Program-made: the position numbers and the translations under genes
Notes under the pieces: generated by a model
Databases searched by the model: none
What the model was told of the DNA's origin: nothing
The model's input: the letters and a program-made list of their open reading frames with translations, nothing else
Assembly: GCA_045121595.1 (NCBI GenBank)
Contig: JBGVGI010000012.1
Coordinates: forward strand, 201,641 to 265,640
From: Fumia sp045121595
GTDB lineage: Bacteria > Bacillota > Clostridia > Oscillospirales > Ruminococcaceae
Length of the DNA: 64,000 nucleotides
Direction: 5' to 3'
Part shown: positions 32,270 through 40,093 of the stretch, piece after piece
Numbering within the stretch: the first letter of the stretch is position 1
Layout of the letters: each line of letters begins with the position of its first letter

Positions 32270-33652
32270 CTATACAATCACAAACATATTTCCGCCGTCT
32301 TTAACGGTAAAAATATCCGTAAGATTTTCAGGGTCAAGCTTTACTCTGCCTGAAGGTTTTGCTTTTTTGTCAACGTCTTTTGGTGGTTCTTTGTGGTCAA
32401 AAGGAGGCATCTCACCATCAAATCCCTCAGGCGGCCCCATAGGCACCTCAGGCTGAATATCCCCCGAATATCCCGAGCGTTTTACTCCGTCAACATACAG
32501 AGAATAATCACCGCTTACAAGCTTTTCTGAGCTTAATGCAAGGATTGAATAATCATTTGTGGGTGTAAACTTCACGATTTCTTCATCCGAAGCATTTTTA
32601 AGCACGACCTCACTGTTACTCTGTTTTTCAAGGAAAGTAAAAACTACGTGATTTTGTCCTTCTTCCTCAATTCTGTCAAGCATATTACCCGTGGCGATTA
32701 CCTCACCGCCGTTTATGTAAATACCCTTATCCGAGTCGATACCCGAATCAACGCTTGTAGAGTTTGCTTCTGCCTGAAGGCTTCCGCCGTTTATTACGAG
32801 ATACCCGTTTGAGTCAACGCCGTCGCCCTCACCTGTTTCGCCTGTAACACGGATTTTAACGTCACCGCCGTTTATGGTGGTTACCGAAACGCCGTCCTCA
32901 TTGGTGTTGATGCCGTCGTTACCTGAATTAATCTCGATATCACCACCATTTATCGTAAGGTGCATTTCTGTTCCTATTCCCTCGTTGTCGGCATTCACCA
33001 TAAGCTTGCCTTCACCCTCGATATTCATCGACATCTTGGAATAAAAAGCACCGTCGTACTTGTGAAGCTTTTTAGCGTCCGACGTATCGCCGTTTTCAAC
33101 TGTGTCAGGGTCATAGATGCGCGCAACGTAAGAGCCGTTTATAACGTTTTCACTGCCGTCTTTTAAAATTACGTTAGCACCTGCATTTACAGTGTCAACG
33201 TCTTTTGTATCGTCCTTATCACCGCATTCATATACGTTGTAGAAGATAACGGCAGGGGCTACGTCGCAGTTTAAATTAACCCCGTCCAGGATAAGATTTA
33301 CAACTGCATTCTTGTCGTTTTTAGCATCTTCGCCCAGATCTACTGCCACCTGACCTTTAGAAAGAGTACCGCTTATCTTATAAGTACCTGGGCGTGTAAT
33401 ATGTAAAACTGTATGCTCATCTGCCAAAGTTTTACTGTGAGCATCCTGCTCATCACCTTCACCATAAGAAGCACCTTTACCTTCTTCATAGTAAACTATA
33501 TCATTTTTAACGTAAATATCGCCTGAGTCGGACACAGCCATACCATTTACCATAATACCGCTGTCCGAAAGGACGATTTCAGTCCACTTCTGAGTACTGC
33601 AGGCGGTTATGAGTAAAGTAAACATTACCATAATAAACATAAGCTTTTTCAT
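32270..33652 (-). CDS. Lipoprotein with carbohydrate-binding (CotH-associated type) beta-helix domain
   Basis: 460 residues. Lipobox LLITAC gives a lipid-anchored extracellular protein. The main region is a parallel beta-helix with repeats such as INGGDIEINSGNDGINTNEDG, TINGGDVKIRV, VINGGSLQAEANSTSVDSGIDSD and INGGEVIATGN, as in the carbohydrate-binding domain-containing (DUF4353) family. The C-terminal tail is rich in Pro, Gly and Asp (PPEGFDGEMPPFDH). It is the only protein in this half of the window clearly placed to meet polysaccharide outside the cell. Substrate unknown. Confidence 0.82.
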   Translation of the reverse strand: MKKLMFIMVMFTLLITACSTQKWTEIVLSDSGIMVNGMAVSDSGDIYVKNDIVYYEEGKGASYGEGDEQDAHSKTLADEHTVLHITRPGTYKISGTLSKGQVAVDLGEDAKNDKNAVVNLILDGVNLNCDVAPAVIFYNVYECGDKDDTKDVDTVNAGANVILKDGSENVINGSYVARIYDPDTVENGDTSDAKKLHKYDGAFYSKMSMNIEGEGKLMVNADNEGIGTEMHLTINGGDIEINSGNDGINTNEDGVSVTTINGGDVKIRVTGETGEGDGVDSNGYLVINGGSLQAEANSTSVDSGIDSDKGIYINGGEVIATGNMLDRIEEEGQNHVVFTFLEKQSNSEVVLKNASDEEIVKFTPTNDYSILALSSEKLVSGDYSLYVDGVKRSGYSGDIQPEVPMGPPEGFDGEMPPFDHKEPPKDVDKKAKPSGRVKLDPENLTDIFTVKDGGNMFVIV

Positions 33653-33720
33653 CTTATCACCTCTTATCCATAATATCTCAAAATTTTTAATATTTTATGA
33701 AAATATCGAAAACTATTTTG

Positions 33721-33749
33721 TTGACTTGAATAAGTTTTTGTGATACCAT
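33721..33749 (+). promoter_or_regulatory. Promoter of the glycyl-radical activase
   Basis: TTGACT (33721-33726), 17-base spacer, TACCAT (33744-33749), about 20 bases before the ATG. The activase therefore has its own promoter. Confidence 0.65.
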
Positions 33750-33768
33750 TTTTATATGGAGTGATTTT

Positions 33769-34671
33769 ATGGAAGGCATTATCTTCAATATTCAGAAATT
33801 TTGTATAAATGACGGGCCGGGTATTCGCACAACCGTCTTTTTAAAAGGTTGCCCTTTAAGATGTCAGTGGTGTCATAACCCCGAATCCCATAATATTAAT
33901 CCGCAGATGATGTATGACAAGAATAAGTGTATCGGTTGCGGAAAATGTCTTGAAATATGCAGAAAAGACGCCCATATTTTTGAAAACGATATTCATAGCT
34001 ATATAAGAGAAAATTGTATAAACTGTTTTGAATGCGAAAAATATTGTTTCACCGAAGCCCTTGAAGTAGCAGGTAAAAAAATGACTGTCGATGAAGTAAT
34101 CGCAGAAGTTTTAAAGGATAAGTCCTTTTACGATAATTCGGGTGGCGGAATGACTGTGTCGGGGGGCGAACCCTTTATGCAGTACGATTTTTGCCTTGAA
34201 CTCTTAAAAAAGGCTAAGGAAAATAACCTGCATACTGCAATTGAAACCTGCGGTTTTGTTGACACCGATAAGATTTTAAAGGCATCTGAATACATCGATT
34301 TATTCCTCTACGACTATAAGCTTACAGATGAAAATCTGCATAAGGAATATACCGGTGTTGACAACACACTTATCCTTAAAAATCTTTATGAGCTTGATAA
34401 AAACGGCAAAAAAATCATCTTACGTTGCCCCATTATCCCATCTGTCAACGATACCAAAGAACATTTTGAGGGTATAGCAAAAACTGCAAACTCTCTTACA
34501 AACGTTCTCGCAATCGAGATTGAACCTTACCACCCATTAGGCACGGGAAAACAGGAAAAATTAAGTTCTGTTACAAAACAAAAAACCTTCAAAACCCCTG
34601 AAAATACTGAGGTTGAAGGCTATATCAGGTCAATTCAAAGCTTAACTGAAATCCCTGTAAGGAAGGCATAA
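33769..34671 (+). CDS. Glycyl-radical enzyme activating enzyme with two extra ferredoxin clusters
   Basis: 300 residues. The radical-SAM motif CPLRCQWC near residue 28 follows DGPGIRTTVFLKG. An inserted domain holds two ferredoxin motifs, CIGCGKCLEIC and CINCFECEKYC (about residues 63-93). The SAM-contacting MTVSGGEPF comes next. Extra clusters distinguish activases of dehydratase/lyase-type glycyl radical enzymes from PflA. There is no glycyl radical enzyme beside it; the only non-PFL candidate in the window lies 12.4 kb downstream (47055-49253), so I infer that pair. The gene is monocistronic. Confidence 0.92.
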   Translation: MEGIIFNIQKFCINDGPGIRTTVFLKGCPLRCQWCHNPESHNINPQMMYDKNKCIGCGKCLEICRKDAHIFENDIHSYIRENCINCFECEKYCFTEALEVAGKKMTVDEVIAEVLKDKSFYDNSGGGMTVSGGEPFMQYDFCLELLKKAKENNLHTAIETCGFVDTDKILKASEYIDLFLYDYKLTDENLHKEYTGVDNTLILKNLYELDKNGKKIILRCPIIPSVNDTKEHFEGIAKTANSLTNVLAIEIEPYHPLGTGKQEKLSSVTKQKTFKTPENTEVEGYIRSIQSLTEIPVRKA

Positions 34672-34674
34672 AAC

Positions 34675-34709
34675 AATCCCTGTAAAGAAATTCTCTTTAC
34701 AGGGATTTT
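34675..34709. terminator. Bidirectional terminator between activase and SGNH genes
   Basis: A 14-bp stem AATCCCTGTAAAGA / TCTTTACAGGGATT with a 5-base loop, between convergent genes and followed by T residues. Confidence 0.88.
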
Positions 34710-34710
34710 G

Positions 34711-35355
34711 TTATTTCATATACTCTAAAACCTGAGTTGCTATCGACTCCATACCCTTCTTGCTCGGGTGATTGCATATTTTTTCAAAGTCGTGAAGCTT
34801 TATTGATGTAGCATTGTTTTTCTTAGCGGCAATTTCTAAAGCGTTAACGATTTCGTCCTTGATGCCGTAGTTTATAATACAATAAATTTTTGCATCAGGG
34901 AGAGTTTCTCTTACCATATCCACAAAATAAACCATCGCGGGGAGTGCAGTATAAAGGTCTTTTTCCTCGATATTTTCTGTCTTCAGTTCACCAAGCGGTG
35001 CATTACACCATGCATCGTTTGTACCTCCGAAAACAAGAACTGTATCAATTTTGTTCTTTTCAAAAAATCCTTCTTTTACGTAATTACGCCATCTGTAAAT
35101 AAAAGAACAAGTTTCAGAACAATCTTTAAGTCCGTGACCGATATACCCTACGGGAGAACCCGACCAGCTGTCGTTAAGTACAAGATTTGAACCTGTTTTG
35201 GTGATAACCTGATGCCACCAGGTTTCCGAAACGTCATATATATCATAATCGTGAAAACCGCCGTTTTCATCGTAGTCACAGTCATAATTATCAGGAATAT
35301 ATCCTTTAAAAGTCGAATAACTGTCGCCAAAAATAAGTACGTTTCCTAAAGACAT
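34711..35355 (-). CDS. SGNH/GDSL-family hydrolase
   Basis: 214 residues from ATG 35355, which follows AAAGGAAG; a longer in-frame reading to 35436 lacks a ribosome site. Block I FGDSYST carries the nucleophile Ser, block III VFGGTNDAWCNAPLG the oxyanion Asn, and NHPSKKGME the catalytic His. No signal peptide. The family contains carbohydrate acetylesterases and lipases; in this neighbourhood removal of acetyl groups from imported xylan fragments is plausible. Confidence 0.85.
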   Translation of the reverse strand: MSLGNVLIFGDSYSTFKGYIPDNYDCDYDENGGFHDYDIYDVSETWWHQVITKTGSNLVLNDSWSGSPVGYIGHGLKDCSETCSFIYRWRNYVKEGFFEKNKIDTVLVFGGTNDAWCNAPLGELKTENIEEKDLYTALPAMVYFVDMVRETLPDAKIYCIINYGIKDEIVNALEIAAKKNNATSIKLHDFEKICNHPSKKGMESIATQVLEYMK

Positions 35356-35437
35356 AATATCTACTTCCTTTCTATAGGAAATATTACCATAAAAAAACAA
35401 AGTTGTAAAGACTATTTTTTCAATATAATGCTGCAAA

Positions 35438-36223
35438 TCAAAATATCTCTGAGTCTTTTTTGAGGGATTTTCCCGTATGCCTTTTATAAAGCTTCAACAT
35501 ATAACTTACGTCGCAAAAGCCCAAAATTTCCGCAATTTCTTCGGTACTTACGTTATTTTGGTAAAGGCGTTTTGCTTCAACGAATCTCAGCTCGTTTCTA
35601 TACTCTACGGGAGTTTTTCCGAAAAACTCCTTAAACTTCTTACGAAAATAGCTTTCACTTAAATTACAAAGCTCTGCATAATCCTTTATCGGCATATTTT
35701 CTTTATAATGCTCTTTTATATAAACTATGGCATTTTTCAAAAGAGTGTATTCTTCGGGAACTTCAACTGCAGACAAAACGGAAAAAATTTTAAGCAAACC
35801 GATTTTCATTTTCAAAAAATCCTTAGGCACCTTGTTATGGCCGTCACAGGCATCTTCAAAGTGTTTACGTAATGCTTCGGGGTTAAATCCGTCGGTTATA
35901 TGATAAATCTGCCAATCCTTTTCATCGGTAAAAATATCCGCATTAAACCAAAGGGAAAAATTCTCACACCCGTCAAAAACTTTCATCTTATAACGTGTGT
36001 TTTCAGGCATAAAAACTATATCGTTTTCCTTTGCTATGATTTTTTTACCACCTGACTCGCATTCGATTTTTCCTTTTAGAATAAAAAGAACAGCATTACT
36101 GTTTCTCGGGTTTGTATGAGTATCCTCTTCCCAGTATTTGTGCGATATTTTACAGGCGTGAAGGTTTTTAATTTCAAAGTCAATACTGCTCAGTTTATAC
36201 AATCTGCTTAAAATAAAAATCAC
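35438..36223 (-). CDS. AraC family transcriptional regulator
   Basis: 261 residues from a GTG. The GGGG ribosome site overlaps the position just before that codon, so the true start may be a few codons further in. A cupin-like N-terminal domain (NSNAVLFILKGKIECESGGKKIIAKENDIVFMPENTRYKM) is followed by the two-HTH domain (about 160-255; YFRKKFKEFFGKTPVEYRNELRFVEAKRLYQ). It ends 82 bases upstream of the SGNH start and may be co-transcribed with it. Confidence 0.87.
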   Translation of the reverse strand: MIFILSRLYKLSSIDFEIKNLHACKISHKYWEEDTHTNPRNSNAVLFILKGKIECESGGKKIIAKENDIVFMPENTRYKMKVFDGCENFSLWFNADIFTDEKDWQIYHITDGFNPEALRKHFEDACDGHNKVPKDFLKMKIGLLKIFSVLSAVEVPEEYTLLKNAIVYIKEHYKENMPIKDYAELCNLSESYFRKKFKEFFGKTPVEYRNELRFVEAKRLYQNNVSTEEIAEILGFCDVSYMLKLYKRHTGKSLKKDSEIF

Positions 36224-36283
36224 CCCTTTTATTCAATTCTACATCAATAACTTCCAGTTGTCAATAAAATCGAATAATACCAA

Positions 36284-36311
36284 AAAACGGAGTGGGCATC
36301 CACTCCGTTTT
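36284..36311 (-). terminator. Terminator of the DeoR gene
   Basis: An 11-bp stem AAAACGGAGTG / CACTCCGTTTT with loop GGCATC adjoining the stop codon, T-rich on the minus strand. The GGAGTG/CACTCC core recurs in several terminators of this window. Confidence 0.85.
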
Positions 36312-37074
36312 ATTCTGCATACGTCACCGTAATTCCGTTTTTTTCAAATAACGTCTTATCTTCCTTTGAAAGTTTTCCCGTAGTGACGACGTAATCCGCC
36401 GAATCAATATCCGCTATCTTAACAAAAGCGTTTCGGTGAAGCTTTGTACGGTCGGCGGCAATTATCGTTACGTCGGCGCGTTCCATCATAATTTTGTCGA
36501 CTCCCGCTTCTTCGCCGTAATAAGTGGAAAATCCATTTTCTACGTCAATACCGTCAACGGACAGAATAAGCTTATCAACGTGATATTTTTTAATCTCCTC
36601 AATAGTTTCAACCCCATAGGTGAACTGATACTTTGTATTCACCTGACCGCCAACTAAAGTTACGTTGAAATTAGGGTTAAGCGATGCTTCAAGAGCCACC
36701 GCAATTGAATTAGTGATGATTTTTAACGGAAAGTTTTGAGGAAGCTCATTAAATACCATTAGAGTCGTGGTCCCCGCGTTTAACATAATGGTATCGTTCG
36801 GCTCAATCATTTTGGAAATCTCTTGGGCAATTTTTGTTTTTTCAGAATAATTGGCCTCCATACGCTGATTGAAATTCATACTGTAGTAAGGCTTGTACGA
36901 CAAAACGGCTCCCCCGTGAGTACGGGAAAGCAACCCTTTATTCTCCATATCGGCAAGGTCGTTTCGTATCGTTACTTCCGAAACCGAAAAGAGATTTTTA
37001 AGCTCCGTCACCTTAACGGAACCGTTTTTTGAAAGCAAATCAAGGATATTTTGTTTTCTGTCTTCCGCTGTCAT
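36310..37074 (-). CDS. DeoR family transcriptional repressor
   Basis: 254 residues. The N-terminal winged HTH (QNILDLLSKNGSVKVTELKNLFSVSEVTIRNDLADMENKGLLSRTHGGAVL) and the C-terminal phosphosugar-sensor domain (NAGTTTLMVFNELP, SVDGIDVENGFST) are both complete. DeoR/GlpR proteins release DNA on binding a phosphorylated sugar. It is divergent from the sugar-phosphate operon at 37258, and an inverted repeat with CGAAA half-sites lies between their promoters. Confidence 0.93.
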   Translation of the reverse strand: MTAEDRKQNILDLLSKNGSVKVTELKNLFSVSEVTIRNDLADMENKGLLSRTHGGAVLSYKPYYSMNFNQRMEANYSEKTKIAQEISKMIEPNDTIMLNAGTTTLMVFNELPQNFPLKIITNSIAVALEASLNPNFNVTLVGGQVNTKYQFTYGVETIEEIKKYHVDKLILSVDGIDVENGFSTYYGEEAGVDKIMMERADVTIIAADRTKLHRNAFVKIADIDSADYVVTTGKLSKEDKTLFEKNGITVTYAE

Positions 37075-37103
37075 AATAACCTCACTGAAAATTTGTTACC
37101 ATC

Positions 37104-37132
37104 ATTCTAACATATTACCTTAAAACAGTCAA
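37104..37132 (-). promoter_or_regulatory. Promoter of the DeoR gene
   Basis: Minus-strand TTGACT (37127-37132), 17-base spacer, TAGAAT (37104-37109). The left half of the candidate operator begins right behind the -35 box. Confidence 0.72.
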
Positions 37133-37137
37133 ATGTT

Positions 37138-37184
37138 TTTTCGATTTGATTTTCTTTTTATAAAAAATCGAAAGTAAAACGAAA
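37138..37184. promoter_or_regulatory. Candidate DeoR operator
   Basis: A perfect 9-bp inverted repeat TTTCGATTT (37138-37146) / AAATCGAAA (37165-37173) is followed by a third half-site ACGAAA (37179-37184) in direct repeat with the second at 11-base spacing. DeoR/GlpR-family operators typically hold repeated TTTCGNTTT or CGAAA units. The site lies between the two divergent promoters, so one repressor could control both. Confidence 0.6.
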
Positions 37185-37191
37185 AAACTCA

Positions 37192-37220
37192 TTGACTTTT
37201 TATATCGTATATTGTAAAAT
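37192..37220 (+). promoter_or_regulatory. Promoter of the TIM-SIS-NagA operon
   Basis: TTGACT (37192-37197), 17-base spacer, TAAAAT (37215-37220). The last CGAAA half-site ends 8 bases before the -35 box. Confidence 0.78.
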
Positions 37221-37257
37221 ATAATAGTAAAATTTTGAAAAATAAGGAGTGTTTTTT

Positions 37258-37959
37258 GTGTACAAAGAACTTAAAATCAAGCCTCCCTTTTTTGAGGTAG
37301 GTCCCAAGGCATTTTTGTACGGTGAGCAGATGTTAAAACTTGCAAAAGTAATCGACAAAACTGCTATGAAATATGATGTTGACGTTATCGTTACACCGCA
37401 GTACACCGATATAAAATTACTTGCTGATAACACCGAAAGAATTTTAGTTTTTGCTCAGCATATGGATTATCTTCCAGTTGGAAGAGGTTTAGGAAGCGTT
37501 CTGCCCGAAGCCGTAAAGGCAGCGGGTGCAGTTGGCGTAATGCTTAACCACGCAGAAAAACCCATCACAATGGAAGAAATTGAAAAAACAATAAAACGTG
37601 CTGACGAAGTAGGACTCGGCACCATTGTTTGTGCAAACACTGTTGAGGACGTAAAAGCTATCGCAAAAATGTCCCCCAACCTTATAGTTGCAGAGCCCAC
37701 AGACCTTATCGGTACAGGTCAGACAAGTGACAGTAACTACGTAATTGAAACTATCAAAACTGTAAGAGAAATTAACCCCGATATTATGGTGCTTCAGGGG
37801 GCAGGTATCTCAAACGGACAAGACGTTTACAACACGATTAAGCTCGGCGCTCAGGCAACAGGCTCCACAAGCGGTATCATCAAAGCGGAAGATCCCTATG
37901 CAATGGTTGAAGAAATGCTCTTTAACTTAAGAAAAGCATGGGACGAAATGAATGGGTAA
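37258..37959 (+). CDS. Archaeal-type triosephosphate isomerase-like sugar-phosphate isomerase
   Basis: 233 residues from a GTG with AAGGAG 8 bases upstream. It is a short TIM barrel of the archaeal TpiA/EryH kind: VGVMLNHAEKP holds the catalytic His, VAEPTDLIGTG the catalytic Glu and phosphate loop, and LQGAGISNGQDV and GAQATGSTSGII the phosphate-gripping C-terminal loops. Glycolytic bacterial TPI is about 250 residues and looks different. In bacteria this short type isomerises other small keto-phosphates such as erythrulose phosphates. It opens an eight-gene operon. Confidence 0.87.
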   Translation: MYKELKIKPPFFEVGPKAFLYGEQMLKLAKVIDKTAMKYDVDVIVTPQYTDIKLLADNTERILVFAQHMDYLPVGRGLGSVLPEAVKAAGAVGVMLNHAEKPITMEEIEKTIKRADEVGLGTIVCANTVEDVKAIAKMSPNLIVAEPTDLIGTGQTSDSNYVIETIKTVREINPDIMVLQGAGISNGQDVYNTIKLGAQATGSTSGIIKAEDPYAMVEEMLFNLRKAWDEMNG

Positions 37960-38557
37960 CGATATGAAAACTGAAGCTTTGAAAATGGCAAAACAAGCGT
38001 ACTTAACCGAAAGCGAATGCATTAAAGAAATGCTTGACTACTTCGATGAAGACGTTTTTGCAAAAGCCGTTGAACTTTTAAAGAATGCACCGAGAATCGG
38101 CACTTCAGGTTGCGGACACAGTGGGATTATCTGTCAGCATTTTGCACATTTAATGTGTTGTATAGAGCTTCCCGCCAAGTTTATCTCCCCTGCCGAAGCA
38201 GTACACGGCGGTACAGGTTTCCTTAAGGAAGGTGACGTTATGGTTTTTGCTTCCCGTGGAGGCAAAACCAAAGAACTTCTGCCGATTTTGGACATCTGCA
38301 AAGCTAAAGGGGTAAAAGTGATTACAATCACAGAAAACTTAGAGTCCCCTCTTGCACTTGGTGCCGACATCGTTATAAAACAGTACGTCAACCGTGAAAC
38401 CGATAAATATAACTGTCAGGGTACGACTTCCTCGACCTCCCTTGCAGTAATTTTCCACGTCTTGCAGACGATGTTAATCGAGGAAACAGATTTCAAAAAC
38501 GAGCAGTTTGCCCTGGTGCACCCCGGTGGTGCCGTAGGCGAAAGGCTTAATAAATAA
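37952..38557 (+). CDS. SIS-domain sugar-phosphate isomerase
   Basis: 201 residues; ATG 37952 overlaps the TIM gene by 8 bases, and ATG 37964 is an alternative. A single SIS domain (about 35-190) with RIGTSGCGHSGIICQHFAHLM and FASRGGKTKELLPILDICKAKGVKVITIT, like KpsF/GutQ and PHI families that isomerise aldose and ketose phosphates. No CBS domains follow, unlike arabinose-5-phosphate isomerases of LPS synthesis. It should work on the same phosphosugar chain as its neighbours. Confidence 0.87.
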   Translation: MGNDMKTEALKMAKQAYLTESECIKEMLDYFDEDVFAKAVELLKNAPRIGTSGCGHSGIICQHFAHLMCCIELPAKFISPAEAVHGGTGFLKEGDVMVFASRGGKTKELLPILDICKAKGVKVITITENLESPLALGADIVIKQYVNRETDKYNCQGTTSSTSLAVIFHVLQTMLIEETDFKNEQFALVHPGGAVGERLNK

Positions 38558-38577
38558 AATATTTGGAGGAAAAGAAA

Positions 38578-39198
38578 ATGGAATTTAAATTTTTTCAGAA
38601 AGAGTTAGAATTGCAGTCAAGAGGCTGGATCCCCACCTTCCACGATATTTCTAAGGAAATCATCGAAATCGTTGAGGCTTCAGGTGTTAAAAACGGTACG
38701 GTGACAATTGCTTCCCACCATACAACATGCTCCGTTATGGTTCAGGAATGCTCTCACGATATCGACTCCTTTGACCTTGAATACTTGCAGCACGACCTTT
38801 TAGACATTATGAGAAAGATGATCCCCGACTACGTTGACGAAGGCGACTACCGTCATCCCGGACCTATCCATTCCAAATTCGGAAGATACGTAAACGAACC
38901 CGGTGACTTTACTTCTATGAACACAGACGGTCATTTGCGTTCCGTATTCTTTGGCAGAAGCGAAACTATGACAATCAAAGACGGTAAACTCGACGGCGGT
39001 GAATTTGCTCACGTTTACTTTGTTGACTGGGACCACGTAAGAGCTCGTCGCAGACAGGTTAACGTTACGGTTATGGGTATCGGCGAAGCTGAAATCGACA
39101 GAAAATGGAATAACGGCGAAGTTATCAACACCTTGCGTAAATATACTGACGAAGAAAAAGCTTACGACGTTCACTACGATCTTCAGCAGAAAAGATAA
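38578..39198 (+). CDS. YjbQ/UPF0047 family protein
   Basis: 206 residues from the ATG after TTTGGAGGA; an in-frame ATG at 38563 lies before that site. It contains the family motifs ASHHTTCSVMVQE with its His-His pair, YRHPGPIHSKFGRY and HLRSVFFGRSETM. YjbQ proteins form metal-binding trimers, and an E. coli member has weak thiamine-phosphate synthase activity. Length is about 70 residues greater than E. coli YjbQ because of an inserted middle segment. Repeated placement in sugar-phosphate operons suggests a phosphosugar role, which is inference. Confidence 0.85.
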   Translation: MEFKFFQKELELQSRGWIPTFHDISKEIIEIVEASGVKNGTVTIASHHTTCSVMVQECSHDIDSFDLEYLQHDLLDIMRKMIPDYVDEGDYRHPGPIHSKFGRYVNEPGDFTSMNTDGHLRSVFFGRSETMTIKDGKLDGGEFAHVYFVDWDHVRARRRQVNVTVMGIGEAEIDRKWNNGEVINTLRKYTDEEKAYDVHYDLQQKR

Positions 39199-39213
39199 AT
39201 TGGAGGCTTTTGT

Positions 39214-40092
39214 ATGAAACCCGGATTTGTTCCCGCTTTAGGTACTCCTCTTGATGAAAATGGTAACCTTTTGGTTGACAGTTTCAAAAAACAGATAAAC
39301 GACCAGATAAACGCAGGTGCCGTAGGACTTTTAGCACTCGGCAGTATGGGTATTGAAGCATTTATCAAAGATGCAGTTTACCCCGACGTTGTAAAAGCTG
39401 CAGTTGAAGCAAACAACAAGAGAGTTCCTCTTTTCGTAGGTGCTATGGATACTTCCATTATGCGCGTTAAAGACAGACTTTCCAAAATTGAAGATATGGA
39501 CTTTGACGGTGTTGTAATTATGGCACCTTTCTACTCCCCTGCTTCTCCCAACCAGATGATGAACTTCTTCAAAGGTGTTGCGGCATCCACAAAGCACGAC
39601 GTACTTATTTATGACCTTCCCGTTGTTTGTCAGTCTAAGGTTACTTACGATATAGTGCTTGAGCTTATCAAAACTGTTCCCAATTTTGCAGGTATAAAAT
39701 CTGCAGACACCCAGATGTTCAGAAAGCTTAAACTTAATCCCGATGTTCCCAAAGATTTTATTATGGTATACTCAGGTCTTGATACCTTTGACGTGGCCTA
39801 TAAATGGGGCATTGACAACTGTCTTGACGGTATGCTCTCCTGCACACCTAAAAACACGGGTGATATGTTTAAAGCTATGGCAAACGGTGACTACGAAAAA
39901 GCAGCAGAATGCCTCAACAATATCGTTGGTTTGAGAGATTTGTTTGTTGCAAACAACCTCTGGCCCTCATTTACCTACGCTATGAATCTGCTCGGTTGCG
40001 AAGGTAACTTTGCTCCCGACTATATAGAGCAGATTACAGAAACTGCAAAGGCTAACGTAACTGCCGAAATGAAACGAATCGGAGAAATTTAG
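39214..40092 (+). CDS. DapA/NanA family aldolase
   Basis: 292 residues, TIM barrel of the dihydrodipicolinate synthase/N-acetylneuraminate lyase family. The Schiff-base Lys lies in AGIKSADTQ (about residue 160) and the proton-relay Tyr in LIYDLP (about 132). The GxxGE loop is replaced by LGSMGIEAF, so the usual pyruvate-carboxylate contact may differ. True lysine-pathway DapA is unlikely given the operon. An aldolase for a keto-sugar acid is inferred. Confidence 0.88.
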   Translation: MKPGFVPALGTPLDENGNLLVDSFKKQINDQINAGAVGLLALGSMGIEAFIKDAVYPDVVKAAVEANNKRVPLFVGAMDTSIMRVKDRLSKIEDMDFDGVVIMAPFYSPASPNQMMNFFKGVAASTKHDVLIYDLPVVCQSKVTYDIVLELIKTVPNFAGIKSADTQMFRKLKLNPDVPKDFIMVYSGLDTFDVAYKWGIDNCLDGMLSCTPKNTGDMFKAMANGDYEKAAECLNNIVGLRDLFVANNLWPSFTYAMNLLGCEGNFAPDYIEQITETAKANVTAEMKRIGEI

Positions 40093-40093
40093 T

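Noticed and set aside
32270..33652. Large adhesin or CotH kinase
   Set aside because: No kinase motifs; the repeats fit the beta-helix carbohydrate-binding family and the length is moderate.
37258..37959. ThiG/thiazole synthase or tryptophan synthase alpha
   Set aside because: The NHAEKP and EPTDLIGTG loops fit short archaeal-type triosephosphate isomerases, and the operon has no thiamine genes apart from YjbQ.
39214..40092. DapA of lysine biosynthesis
   Set aside because: No lysine genes nearby, altered GxxGE loop, and position within a sugar-phosphate operon.
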